From Catalinimonas alkaloidigena (lineage in GTDB: Bacteria > Bacteroidota > Bacteroidia > Cytophagales > Cyclobacteriaceae), in the NCBI RefSeq assembly GCF_029504655.1, contig NZ_JAQFIL010000001.1, positions 4,903,001-4,967,000 of the forward strand: DNA of 64,000 nucleotides. Direction: 5' to 3'. Each line of letters opens with the position of its first letter. Position 1 is the stretch's first letter. The notes under the pieces were generated by a model. It was not told where the DNA came from. It ran no database searches and saw only the letters and a list, made by a program, of their open reading frames with translations. Of this stretch, positions 1-9,096 are shown piece by piece. The position numbers and the translations under genes are program-made.

Positions 1-636
1 TTCCTGCTGGCCATCAGGAAGATCAAACTGATCAGAAAGGTCTTCAAATGCAATAGGCGATACCAGGGCCAGTTGAGGAGCATGCTCACCATTGTACTGC
101 TGGTCGAGCGTATGCTGCACAAACGCATCCAGCTCAGCCTTATAACTTTCTATTCCACTTTCTCCCTGAAATGACTCGCTATAACCAAAGAAAGCGATGA
201 TGATGTCAGCTTCCAGTCGCGTAAGCCATTGGTCTTCTGTTTCAAAATGACCTTTGCTGTCGGAGTTGAGTCCTTTGTCGGTAGTGGAGAAATGTCCGCT
301 GCTATCAGGGTAGTTGGCCAGGGCAGTCTGGTATTTTTCTGCTCCGGGAAATGCCCAGGGAGAGTTTCGGCTGGCATGCGGCCTGAAGCCGGGGGTATTG
401 CCGCCATCGCTCATGTTACGGATAAAAAGGAGGCTGTCTGGGTAGCGTAGCTGAAGTTCGGTCTCAAAGTAACCGTAGTTCATCATCCTTGAACTCAGGT
501 TGTTACCGATCAGCAGGATGTGGTCACTTTTTGAAAGCTTTAGTTTTGGGGTTTCTGATGAGCTGCACCCCCATATGCAGGCAGCTATAATGCCCATGCA
601 TATAGTGTGGAAGAGTGTTCTGAAGCTGGTTGTCAT
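1..636 (-). CDS. SGNH/GDSL-like lipoprotein, 3' end outside window
   Basis: Reading the minus strand from the ATG at 634-636 gives an open frame of 212 codons that runs off the window edge. The N-terminus is a lipoprotein signal ending in IWGC, with Cys at about residue 24. It is followed by ILLIGNNLSSRM, which resembles the first block of SGNH hydrolases, and by NMSDGGNTPGFRPH. In Bacteroidota and Planctomycetes this kind of domain is often the N-terminal part of very large PVC-type heme-binding/HEAT proteins, so the missing 3' part may hold a dehydrogenase and cytochrome domain; that is inference. The next gene upstream in transcription is outside the operon of SusD at 773. Function as an esterase is not shown, because the C-terminal Asp-His block is not in view. 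Confidence 0.7.
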   Translation of the reverse strand, partial: MTTSFRTLFHTICMGIIAACIWGCSSSETPKLKLSKSDHILLIGNNLSSRMMNYGYFETELQLRYPDSLLFIRNMSDGGNTPGFRPHASRNSPWAFPGAEKYQTALANYPDSSGHFSTTDKGLNSDSKGHFETEDQWLTRLEADIIIAFFGYSESFQGESGIESYKAELDAFVQHTLDQQYNGEHAPQLALVSPIAFEDLSDQFDLPDGQQE

Positions 637-772
637 GTATTAGTTGTTATCGTAGAGGGTATGCTTATCTGTTCAGCCTTGTAGGCGTTTGTATACTCAA
701 AGCAGAGAAGATAAGTGAAGCTTGTCACCTATCCTCTCTTCAGTATATGAGAATTATAGCGTATGTGTCTGA

Positions 773-2278
773 TTAATATCCTTCGTTTTGTACCAGATGT
801 TCGTTGTTTCTAAGTTCATCTGTAGGAATAGGATAAAGAAGCTCTCTTTCAGTTAGCGTAGGGCCGTTGATGAACTGATAGCCTACATAATCTTCAAACT
901 CCAGGGTGTTGAGGTTAAAGCCTTTTCTGATTCTCACCATATCAAACCAGGTTTTGTTTTCGTAGCTCAGCTCATGCCAAAGCTCTTTCCACACCGCTTC
1001 TCTAAACTCATCTTTACTCAGTCCGGAGAGCTCAGGCAGCTCTGCCCTTCTACGAATTTTATTCACTGCTTCATAAGCTTCAGCAGTAGGCCCTGAGACT
1101 TCGTTGGAAGCTTCTGCGTAAATGAGTAAAACTTCAGCATAGCGTATAAGAGGCCAGTTAAGGTCACTGCTAGCCGTATTAAGATTGGCTTCTACATCAA
1201 AATGCTTATACAGATAGTAGCCCCCCAGGTTGATAGTATCTGACCTATCGGCTTTAAGTGAATAGTAGTGGTAATAAAACTGTTTTTCTTCGGCTCTCTT
1301 ATCGCCGGGCTCGTAAGACTCCACAAATTTTTCTTCTGCAAAAATAGCCCCTGTCTGTGCAGAATAGGCAGAGATGTTCTGGTTATAAGGGATAATAAGA
1401 GGCTGCCAGTTCGCTGGATCTACAAACGCAGCAAACTGTACCATAAAAATGTGCTCTCCTGTATTTTTCAAAGCCGGGTCATGCAAGTCGTCATAGCCAG
1501 GGAAGAGGGCAAACTCGCCTGAGTCAATCACTTCTTTGGCTTTATTCGCCGCTCTTTGATAGTACTCACTCCCTTTTTGCAAAGGATAGCCCGCCATGGT
1601 AAGGTATACACTAGACAACAAAGATTTTACAGCACCCAGCGTAGCTCTCCCATCGGGGTCGGTGTATGGAAGTCCAGACTGCTCTGCTTCTATCAGATCA
1701 GCTACAATCAGCTCATACACTTCTTCTACTGAAGACTGAGGGGGGTAAAGTATGGGCGAATTCAAATCCACAGGCTCGGTAATCAGCGGTATTTCACCAA
1801 AAATTCTTACCAAGTTATAATAATAGTATGCACGTAAAAACCTGGCTTCGCCCAGCAGCCTTTGCTTGAGGCCTTCATCCATAGTGATACCAGGGATATT
1901 AGCCAGGGCAATGTTGGCATTGGCTATTCCACGATAGCTGCTGTTCCAGTGGGTTACACCATACCCATTGTCCGAAGTATTAACCAGGTCACGAATGATC
2001 TGACTATCTTGGGCTTGCCCCAATTCGGTATTGGCTAGGCCGGTCTGAAACTCCAGCATCAGCCAGGGGCTTCCTCCGTAGCCTCCCCCCCTGATATCTT
2101 TCAGGCTGGCATAGATGGAAGTTATTGCACTTTCGGCATGCCCTTGTGTTTGAAAATAATTTTCAACAGTAAAATTAGACGGATCAGATTCATCCAGAAA
2201 ATCAGTACAGGCAGTACCCATCATAGAAAGTAGTGCTACAAGGCACAAAGAGCAGTATGTATTTATATTAAATTTCAT
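773..2278 (-). CDS. SusD/RagB-family glycan-binding lipoprotein
   Basis: A 501-residue surface glycan-binding lipoprotein that pairs with the SusC transporter upstream in transcription. It has a lipoprotein signal with lipobox GTAC (Cys about residue 24). Family features visible are the N-terminal TDFLDE segment, the TPR-like motif LLGEARFLRAYYYYNLVRIFGEIPL near residues 140-160, the RYAEVLLIYAEA block near 390, and the C-terminal LYPIPTDELRNN...QNEGY ending typical of SusD proteins. The gap to SusC is 31 nt, so the two are surely co-transcribed. The substrate cannot be read from the sequence. Confidence 0.95.
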   Translation of the reverse strand: MKFNINTYCSLCLVALLSMMGTACTDFLDESDPSNFTVENYFQTQGHAESAITSIYASLKDIRGGGYGGSPWLMLEFQTGLANTELGQAQDSQIIRDLVNTSDNGYGVTHWNSSYRGIANANIALANIPGITMDEGLKQRLLGEARFLRAYYYYNLVRIFGEIPLITEPVDLNSPILYPPQSSVEEVYELIVADLIEAEQSGLPYTDPDGRATLGAVKSLLSSVYLTMAGYPLQKGSEYYQRAANKAKEVIDSGEFALFPGYDDLHDPALKNTGEHIFMVQFAAFVDPANWQPLIIPYNQNISAYSAQTGAIFAEEKFVESYEPGDKRAEEKQFYYHYYSLKADRSDTINLGGYYLYKHFDVEANLNTASSDLNWPLIRYAEVLLIYAEASNEVSGPTAEAYEAVNKIRRRAELPELSGLSKDEFREAVWKELWHELSYENKTWFDMVRIRKGFNLNTLEFEDYVGYQFINGPTLTERELLYPIPTDELRNNEHLVQNEGY

Positions 2279-2309
2279 AGTATTATCGTTTTTCTGTCAG
2301 TCAGGAATT

Positions 2310-5300
2310 TTAGAAAGAGGCATTCAAACCGATCATAAATACTCTGGGCTTAGGGTATTCATTGTAGGAAATATAGCCCTGCCCAAAGGTATGCCCTGAA
2401 GTCTGAGACTCGGGATCATAGCCGGGAAATTCCGTACTGAGAAAGAAGTTCTGTACTGAGCCGTATACTCTGAGTCTTTTCAGCCTAAGCCTGTCAGTAA
2501 TCTCTGGAGAGAAATTGTAGCCCAGCAAGATATTTCTGCCTCTGATGAATGAGCCATCATAGATTTTAGAGGCATCATCGTTGGTATCATAACCTGCCGC
2601 GATAGGGCGGATCTGGGCAATGCGCGTATCCTGATTGTCTGGCGTCCAGGCGTCGAGCACTGAGGCAAAACTGTTAGCAATTCCCTGGCGGTCTTCCAGT
2701 GAGTGTTGCGCTCTCCATAGTACTTCGTTTCCGTACTGAAACTGCAGGTCAATCAGCAGGTCAAAGTTTTTGTACTTAAACGTATTGCTAAATGTGCCGA
2801 AGCCATCGGGAATACCTTTACCCAGAATAGCGCGATCTGCCTGGTTGATTTTGCCATCCTCGTTAATATCCAGATACTTTACATCTCCGGGAAGGCGGTT
2901 GTACTGGGCGGCGGTTGATTCTTCATCGGTATTCCAGGTACCTACATGCACCAGCCCAAAGAAAGTACTCACCGGCTCACCCACTCGAATAATGTTAGCA
3001 CCGTTGAAGATATCACTACCACCGGAGAGCGCGGTCACTTCATTTTTATTGATTGAGATATTAAAGTTGGTAGACCAGCTAAAGTCATTATTCTCTACAT
3101 TGATCGTATGGATGGCGAACTCCACTCCCTTGTTTACCATGCTTCCGATGTTTTTGGTGACGGTAGTATATCCGCTACTTGCAGGTACCGGAGATTGTAA
3201 AAGCATGTCGGTCGTTAGCTTACGATACACATCGGCTTCCAGTGACAAACGACCATTGAACAGCCCCAACTCAACACCGGCGTCTATTTGTTTGGTTTTC
3301 TCCCATTGTAAACTTGGATTAGCCAGACGGTTGATACCAGTACCGGTATTCAAACTTCCTCCAAATATGTAATTGTAGTTTTGCATACCTGCCAGCGCCT
3401 GATAAGCTGCGATCTCTGAGTTTCCAGTTACTCCATAGCTGGTGCGTAACTTTAGATTGTAAATGGCGGGAATATTTTTGATAAACTCCTCTTCAGACAC
3501 TCGCCAGGCCAGCGCCGCAGAAGGGAAAAACGCATAACGGTTAGCTTCACCAAATTTTGAAGAACCATCCATACGTCCGGTCACAGTTACCAGATACTTA
3601 TCCAGCAGGCCGTAGTTTATTCTACCAAAATAGGAGTTAAGTCCGTAGCCATAAGCATTTGAGTTTGGTGCTACTACCACTGAGCCCGCCCCCAGATTGT
3701 TGAAGCTATAATAATCATCAGTAAAGTTCTGGGTTCTCGCATTGAAGCTAAAGCGGTCAATGTGCTGCCAGGAGACTCCTAAAAGCCCTGTGAATGTATG
3801 GTCTTCAATTTCTTTGGTATAGGTGAGATAGTTTTCCAACTGCCATGAGACATGCTGGTCCGTAGTTAAAGAGGCATCACCTTTCTGGTTGCTGGAGATA
3901 AAACTAAGCTCGCGCCCACCATAGGTACTGATTCTTTGTTCAATATTATTAACACCTACTGTAGTTCTCAGGTCCAGCCCTTCAGCTAAGGTGATGTTGG
4001 TAAATACATTACCCAGCACGGTATTGGTTTTCAGGTAGTTTTCGTATTCCTCACCAACCCTTACCGGATTAGGACCACCTTCCATACCCGGATAGTCAGA
4101 GTTGCCTCCCCAGCTTCCGTCAGGATATTTTACCGGTACTATAGGCAGATTTTCCACCATATTTCTTCCAACCCAAACGCCCTGTACATGTCTTTCATTC
4201 TGATTGTTGTAACTGAGGCTACCTCCTACCTTAAACCACTCACGAATCTGGGTATCAAAAACAAAGCGGGCAGAGTACCTTTTTAACCAGGACTCTCTCA
4301 TCAGGCCTTCTTCATTCACATAGCCTAAAAATGCGCCATAGCTGCCTTTCTCATTTCCTCCGGTAAAAGATAGCTGATGGCTCTGACTAAAGGCTTTCTG
4401 AGTGACTTCATCCTGCCAGTCCGTATCGTAGATCGGATCACCGTTCTCATCAAATAACCTGGGGTCGGTTCTTTTTAGTGCAGGGTCCTGATATTTGCCG
4501 GCGGCAAAACCTACCGGATCATATTTTTCAGCATTCTGATAGGCAATGTCTTCTACCATCAGAAACTCTTCTGAGTTTAGTAAGGGAATTTTTTTAGGAA
4601 GTGTACCTAAGCTAAAATAATTATTATAGCTAACCTCTCCACCATTTTTATTTCCTCTCTTAGTGGTCACCATAATGACCCCGTTAGCACCTCTGGCACC
4701 ATAGATCGCGGTAGCCGAAGCATCTTTAAGTACTTCTATAGAAGCAATGTCATTGGGGTTAAGATAGTCAATGGGTGAACTACTGTTGGCCAGGCCTGAA
4801 GCTACCAGTATAACGCCATCCACTACGTAAAGCGGATCATTGGCTACACTTACAGAAGTGTTTCCCCTGATTCTGATATTAGTTTTCCCACCTGGACGCC
4901 CGGAGTTGGTAGAAACATTCACGCCTGTCATCCTACCTGATAGTGCCTGGTTGAGGGTCGCAGAAGGCCTTTCCTGTAGCGTTTCGCCTTTTACCGTAGA
5001 AACAGCACCTGTCAAGTCACTCTTTTTCTGCGTACCGTAGCCGATCACCACTACTTCGGAAAGAGATTGAATGTCAGGCATCATCTCCAGGTCAATAGTG
5101 GTACGGCCATTGATAGCAACTTCTTCAGTTACATAACCGATAGAAGAAAAAACCAGGCTAGTGACATCATCTGCAACACTGAGCCGATATGCGCCATCAA
5201 TGTCAGTGACTGTACCGGAAGTTGTACCCTTAGCCAGTACATTGACACCAGGCAGTACTTCTCCACTCTCCCCATCTTTTACCGTACCACTAATCTGCTG

Positions 5301-5744
5301 CTCTACTGGTTTGGTTGCCGCAAGCTTTTGAGGAGAGCTGGCACTTTTTTCGTCTGCCTTAAACTGATTGACACTATTTCTCCAACTGGAGCTTTCATAA
5401 ATGACATAATGCCCCTGCTTCAGCTTTTCGTACCTGAGGTCCAGTGGCAGGAGCAACTGATCCAATAATTCTTCCAGCGCTGTTTCTTCATTGCCAATAG
5501 CACGTACAGTGACACTATCAATCGTCTTTCCGCTAATCAGCTCGGTATTGTAGTTGAAACGTATTTTGTACGCTTTTTCCAGATCACGAATTACATTGAT
5601 AAGGGCTTTGCCCGATGGTTGTTTAGGATTAGCGTAATTGTTTGGCTTTGTTAGCGTAGCTAACTCCTGCGCATTGATGTTGGGTATGACGAGTCCTAGC
5701 AGAGCTATCAACATCATACTTCTGATCAGATAAGCTTTTTTCAT
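2310..5744 (-). CDS. SusC/RagA TonB-dependent transporter with STN signalling domain
   Basis: An 1144-residue outer-membrane transporter. Domains in order are a signal peptide, an STN domain (about residues 45-115, DLEKAYKIRFNYNTE through HYVIY), a carboxypeptidase-regulatory-like domain (about 150-225), the SusC linker VVVIGYGTQKKSDLTGAVS, a plug domain with IRIRGNTS and PLYVVDGVI, and a long beta-barrel ending in F. It is the only one of the four SusC proteins here that has an STN domain. STN domains contact FecR-type anti-sigma factors, and a FecR and an ECF sigma gene lie directly upstream. This transporter is therefore expected to sense its ligand and induce its own operon. Confidence 0.95.
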   Translation of the reverse strand: MKKAYLIRSMMLIALLGLVIPNINAQELATLTKPNNYANPKQPSGKALINVIRDLEKAYKIRFNYNTELISGKTIDSVTVRAIGNEETALEELLDQLLLPLDLRYEKLKQGHYVIYESSSWRNSVNQFKADEKSASSPQKLAATKPVEQQISGTVKDGESGEVLPGVNVLAKGTTSGTVTDIDGAYRLSVADDVTSLVFSSIGYVTEEVAINGRTTIDLEMMPDIQSLSEVVVIGYGTQKKSDLTGAVSTVKGETLQERPSATLNQALSGRMTGVNVSTNSGRPGGKTNIRIRGNTSVSVANDPLYVVDGVILVASGLANSSSPIDYLNPNDIASIEVLKDASATAIYGARGANGVIMVTTKRGNKNGGEVSYNNYFSLGTLPKKIPLLNSEEFLMVEDIAYQNAEKYDPVGFAAGKYQDPALKRTDPRLFDENGDPIYDTDWQDEVTQKAFSQSHQLSFTGGNEKGSYGAFLGYVNEEGLMRESWLKRYSARFVFDTQIREWFKVGGSLSYNNQNERHVQGVWVGRNMVENLPIVPVKYPDGSWGGNSDYPGMEGGPNPVRVGEEYENYLKTNTVLGNVFTNITLAEGLDLRTTVGVNNIEQRISTYGGRELSFISSNQKGDASLTTDQHVSWQLENYLTYTKEIEDHTFTGLLGVSWQHIDRFSFNARTQNFTDDYYSFNNLGAGSVVVAPNSNAYGYGLNSYFGRINYGLLDKYLVTVTGRMDGSSKFGEANRYAFFPSAALAWRVSEEEFIKNIPAIYNLKLRTSYGVTGNSEIAAYQALAGMQNYNYIFGGSLNTGTGINRLANPSLQWEKTKQIDAGVELGLFNGRLSLEADVYRKLTTDMLLQSPVPASSGYTTVTKNIGSMVNKGVEFAIHTINVENNDFSWSTNFNISINKNEVTALSGGSDIFNGANIIRVGEPVSTFFGLVHVGTWNTDEESTAAQYNRLPGDVKYLDINEDGKINQADRAILGKGIPDGFGTFSNTFKYKNFDLLIDLQFQYGNEVLWRAQHSLEDRQGIANSFASVLDAWTPDNQDTRIAQIRPIAAGYDTNDDASKIYDGSFIRGRNILLGYNFSPEITDRLRLKRLRVYGSVQNFFLSTEFPGYDPESQTSGHTFGQGYISYNEYPKPRVFMIGLNASF

Positions 5745-5790
5745 AATTGTTTTGTATTAGGGTTGTATTAGTAATATTGCCAACGTTCGT

Positions 5791-6807
5791 TTACGAGTTA
5801 ATTTCCTGCGCTGGCAGGGTATCTTTTTTGTACTTGACCAGCAGTACATTATCTCGTTTGTGTATATCCAGTTTGAATGACTTGCTAAGGGTCTGGAGCA
5901 GAAGCTTTGGGTCATCAGCAGCATTTGAACCCGAAAATCTCAAATCAGCTATGCCACTATCTTCAAATTGTACCTCGTAGCCGTAATTGTCTCTGATCAG
6001 GCCGAACACCTCATCAAGAGGAGTGTTTTCAAACTGAAGCCGGTTGTGTCGCCAGGAAGTATACAGCTCTGTATTGACTGCCTGCTGGTGCATCCCTTCC
6101 TGACTGAACTCGAGCATCTCTCCCGGCATCAGCAAGCGCTCTTCTTCATCAACCTCTGCGGGAGCCTTTACCTTTACTTTGCCTTCATTGAGCACTACCT
6201 GTATCCGTGCCTGCCGGTCATTCACATTAAATTTGGTTCCCAGGACCTCTACACTCAGCCCCTGACGGGTATGCACTACAAATTGCTGGTCTTCTTCAGT
6301 ATGCAGCACGGAGAAAAAGCCTTCACCAGTCAGCCAGACCTCTCGGACTTCCTCCTCATCCCAGTCATCATGCAGACGTAGACTAGAGTTGGCATTAAGC
6401 ATCACTTCTGAACCATCAGGAAGTTCAATGGTACGTACTTCACCGTATGCTGTGCTGTACTCCTGAGTAAGCTTGGCAAAAAAGAGCTGATAGCATACCC
6501 CCAGCAGAAGCAATACTCCTCCGATGGCCGCAGCCATCTGTAGCCTGCCCATGGGCTTAACTTTTTTCTTGGGAAGTACGACTTCTTCCTGCTCTGTATC
6601 CAGAATGTACTCAAGTATGTTGTCGGCACGTTTATTATTCAGGTCCGGCATGTCCTCTAGCCTGGCCTGTACTTCTTCTATACCGGGCAGGTTTTTTGAG
6701 TCTTCGGTCTTGTTGATGTAAGTCATCAGCATTTCAAGCTCTTCCCTACTGCACTTGCCTGCGATAAACTTTTCAAAAAGCGCCTTTATGTATTGGTCTT
6801 CTTTCAA
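5791..6807 (-). CDS. FecR-family anti-sigma factor
   Basis: A 338-residue inner-membrane anti-sigma factor that should hold the neighbouring ECF sigma factor until the STN domain of the SusC at 2310-5744 signals ligand binding. It has a cytoplasmic N-terminal helical region (FIAGKCSREELEML), one membrane segment near residues 90-110 (AAIGGVLLLLGVCYQLFF), a FecR domain (YGEVRTIELPDGSEVMLNA...) and a C-terminal DUF4974 domain (RLQFENTPLDEVFGLI...). The only possible start in frame is a TTG; an in-frame stop lies a few codons upstream. The 46-nt gap to SusC fits the usual sigma-FecR-SusC-SusD order. Confidence 0.93.
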   Translation of the reverse strand: MKEDQYIKALFEKFIAGKCSREELEMLMTYINKTEDSKNLPGIEEVQARLEDMPDLNNKRADNILEYILDTEQEEVVLPKKKVKPMGRLQMAAAIGGVLLLLGVCYQLFFAKLTQEYSTAYGEVRTIELPDGSEVMLNANSSLRLHDDWDEEEVREVWLTGEGFFSVLHTEEDQQFVVHTRQGLSVEVLGTKFNVNDRQARIQVVLNEGKVKVKAPAEVDEEERLLMPGEMLEFSQEGMHQQAVNTELYTSWRHNRLQFENTPLDEVFGLIRDNYGYEVQFEDSGIADLRFSGSNAADDPKLLLQTLSKSFKLDIHKRDNVLLVKYKKDTLPAQEINS

Positions 6808-7149
6808 GAGTTTAATTGATTAGTCTTTATATATAGTACACCTCCCAAAGACAGATAGACGATCGTGCATCAAATATTTTTTTAAATATTTAAACAAGGG
6901 AAGAAAACATGAGCCCAGAAACCACTGCTTGTTTAATGTATTGCGGCTCAAACATTTCCATTCTGTAGCAGAAGGAAGCATTTCAGAAAGGCCATATGGT
7001 AGAATTACTTTGCGTGTGACTTATCAATCTGAACTATTATAGATATCAATTAAATATTGATGAAAGAAATTAGAGGAGGGGAGAGGCAATCACTTCCTGA
7101 AGCTAAGGGGGGGGATATGCGATGAGGGTAAGTCTTTACCTGGAAATGT
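6808..7149 (-). other. Intergenic region between sigma and FecR genes
   Basis: 342 bases with no convincing gene. It holds an AT-rich inverted repeat (AAATATTT at 6872-6879 and again at 6884-6891, four T between) about 65-84 nt upstream of the FecR start. It also holds purine-rich runs near 7075-7125. A FecR/SusC/SusD promoter probably lies here, but I cannot name its elements with confidence. Confidence 0.4.
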
Positions 7150-7746
7150 TCACAGAAAAAGATGATTACAACAGACCAGCAGCATTGCTACATCTGCATG
7201 GGTGCGAAAGTATTCTTTGAGCGTTTTGGTAGCTTTTACAATTTGATCCTTCACCGTATTTGTAGAAATACCCAATTGCTGGGCGATCTCTTTATGGCTC
7301 AGGCCCTGCATCCGACTCATACGAAATATCCGCTGCCTTTGCGTAGGGAGCATGGCTATAATTTCGTTTTGCAGCTTCTCCAATTCATGATATGCAATCT
7401 GGTTTTCAGTCGCATGACAGATGTAGTCCTGCTGATAATACACCTGTGCCTTTAGCTTTTCGTCATTGGTTGCTTTCCTCAGCAGATTGTAAACATGATG
7501 CTTAGTGACGGTAAACAAATAAGGTTTAAAGGAGCGGCCAGAATCAAGCTGCTTTCGGTTTTGCCATATTTTCATGAACACCTCCTGCACTGTCTCTTCT
7601 GCTGTCATTTGTGAACGAGTGACCAAATAGCCATACTTATAAACTGTATTTTTGTACTGTTCAAATAATACCTTGAAAGCATTTTTATCTCCAGCTTTTA
7701 ACTGTTTGATTAACTTTTCTTCATTTTTTTTTCTTAATACACTCAA
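7150..7746 (-). CDS. ECF RNA polymerase sigma-70 factor
   Basis: A 198-residue ECF sigma factor. Region 2 spans about residues 10-95 (AFKVLFEQYKNTVYKY; AEETVQEVFMKIWQNR). Region 4 spans about 120-180, with the helix-turn-helix LSHKEIAQQLGISTNTVKDQI. It lacks the extra domains of housekeeping sigma factors. The start is a TTG: an in-frame stop lies eight codons upstream and there is no ATG in between. With the FecR gene and the STN-SusC gene downstream it forms a trans-envelope signalling unit, which in this family activates the SusC/SusD operon. Confidence 0.93.
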   Translation of the reverse strand: MSVLRKKNEEKLIKQLKAGDKNAFKVLFEQYKNTVYKYGYLVTRSQMTAEETVQEVFMKIWQNRKQLDSGRSFKPYLFTVTKHHVYNLLRKATNDEKLKAQVYYQQDYICHATENQIAYHELEKLQNEIIAMLPTQRQRIFRMSRMQGLSHKEIAQQLGISTNTVKDQIVKATKTLKEYFRTHADVAMLLVCCNHLFL

Positions 7747-8154
7747 TCTTATAAGATTAAAAATTATTCATTCCAGGATTATATTTCCTACTTTATATTT
7801 AATGACATTTTTTACATTTTCAAAATTTAACAAAAATTTAATGAATAACTAAAAATTAACCAAAGACGCATAATTGTGATTATGAATTTTTTAGTTTAAA
7901 AAATGTATTTGTTTTTAGCCAGACAAGCTGACAGGCTTTGAAATCGTAAGCTGCGTCTAAGAGATGTTCTCTCATTTGCGCTAAGCATAGATATCTATGA
8001 GGTCTGCTGACACGAAATACAACTTCCCAAAAAGCTCACTTTCAAACAGCTTTCTTCCTTCTCACTCTATTCATGGTATTGCTTTCTCCTGTATAAGCTG
8101 CTTCATGGATAGGACAAAAGGATATGCTCTCCAGTGAGCAAAAGGATAGACTCT
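7747..8154. other. AT-rich intergenic region
   Basis: 408 bases without a supported gene, lying upstream of the ECF sigma gene and after the end of the ATPase gene. The stretch 7770-7915 is strongly AT-rich and probably contains the sigma gene promoter. No repeat, RNA gene or clear terminator was seen. Confidence 0.4.
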
Positions 8155-8691
8155 TTATTGTTTTTGAAGAAAAGAAATGATGAATTGTGCTCTGTGGCTG
8201 GCTGATGTTTTGGGTAGCTCATACAAGCTGTAGCCTAATTCAATGTAAATTTCTCTAAGTTTATCTCCAAAAGCTTTTGCCTGGAGGTATGTCATTTTAC
8301 GTTCATCATCGGTAGTATAAATCTCTGGCCAGTCTGGCGTAACAAAGACTGTGGCATGGTAAGGGTAGCGCTCAGCTGCCTGCTGATATACCTGTAGATC
8401 TAACCCAAACAAATCAGCATAACCGATCATATCAGCAATGCCTCTATCAAAGAGGATAGGATGCGTAACCTGTGCATGCTCACGATAGTGATAAATAGCC
8501 CTGGAAAGCATCAGGTCAGTAAAGTGTTGAGGATCTATTTCCGGTACGCCTCTGCCACCAAAGCTTCTTTGTTCGGCAAGGATCTGACGAGCTGGCTCGT
8601 GGATTACAGGAATATGAAGTTTTTCTAATTCCGTGCATAGCGTTGATTTACCACTGCCCATAGCGCCTGTGAGAATAAAGTAGTGTTGCAT
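8155..8691 (-). CDS. Small P-loop ATPase/kinase-like protein (AAA_28 type)
   Basis: A 178-residue cytoplasmic P-loop protein with Walker A GAMGSGKST at residues 9-17 and a probable Walker B-type LFDRGIADMIGY near residue 103. The layout resembles the AAA_28/NadR-kinase-like group, in which the DRG motif follows a strand. The true substrate is unknown; a nucleoside- or cofactor-kinase role is possible, but the sequence gives no proof. It stands alone, with more than 400 nt on each side, and does not look like part of the glycan operons. Confidence 0.7.
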   Translation of the reverse strand: MQHYFILTGAMGSGKSTLCTELEKLHIPVIHEPARQILAEQRSFGGRGVPEIDPQHFTDLMLSRAIYHYREHAQVTHPILFDRGIADMIGYADLFGLDLQVYQQAAERYPYHATVFVTPDWPEIYTTDDERKMTYLQAKAFGDKLREIYIELGYSLYELPKTSASHRAQFIISFLQKQ

Positions 8692-9096
8692 ACTTATTTC
8701 TATTGGTATGTGAGGTATAATTGTAATGATACCATCTAAAACCCGCTTGATGATATGAAGTTCGGCTTTGTTCTTCCTACGCTAGCGTAATACATCTTCA
8801 GGCTATTGACCTAAATGTATACATAACCAGTACAAACCTAATTTAAGTGGGCTGTGTACCCAGCGTGTTTTTTCGCTAACATGTTTGCGTCCCTCCCTCA
8901 CAACCCTCTGAATGATGAAGATCATGTCTGTCATATCCCACCTTCCCTCCTACTTTACTTCAATATCTTTTGGCAGTGAGTGGGATCAAGCAATGAATCT
9001 GGTGACTGTTAGCCTTAAGCATAGATGTTAGAAAGCCTGTATAGGAAGGAACTGATGTTTCTCATACCTCTGAACTGTGTGCGTATAGCTATTTTG
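8692..9096. other. Intergenic region with a 12-bp palindrome
   Basis: 405 bases without a supported gene between the DUF1080 gene and the ATPase gene. The only clear structure is a perfect 12-bp palindrome, TACGCTAGCGTA, at 8778-8789, 87 nt upstream of the ATPase start codon. It may be a protein-binding site, but a single occurrence gives weak support. Confidence 0.35.

Noticed and set aside
2770..3372. A 200-codon plus-strand open frame inside the STN-SusC gene
   Set aside because: It lies fully antisense to a clear SusC barrel and its translation shows no domain; it is a coding shadow.
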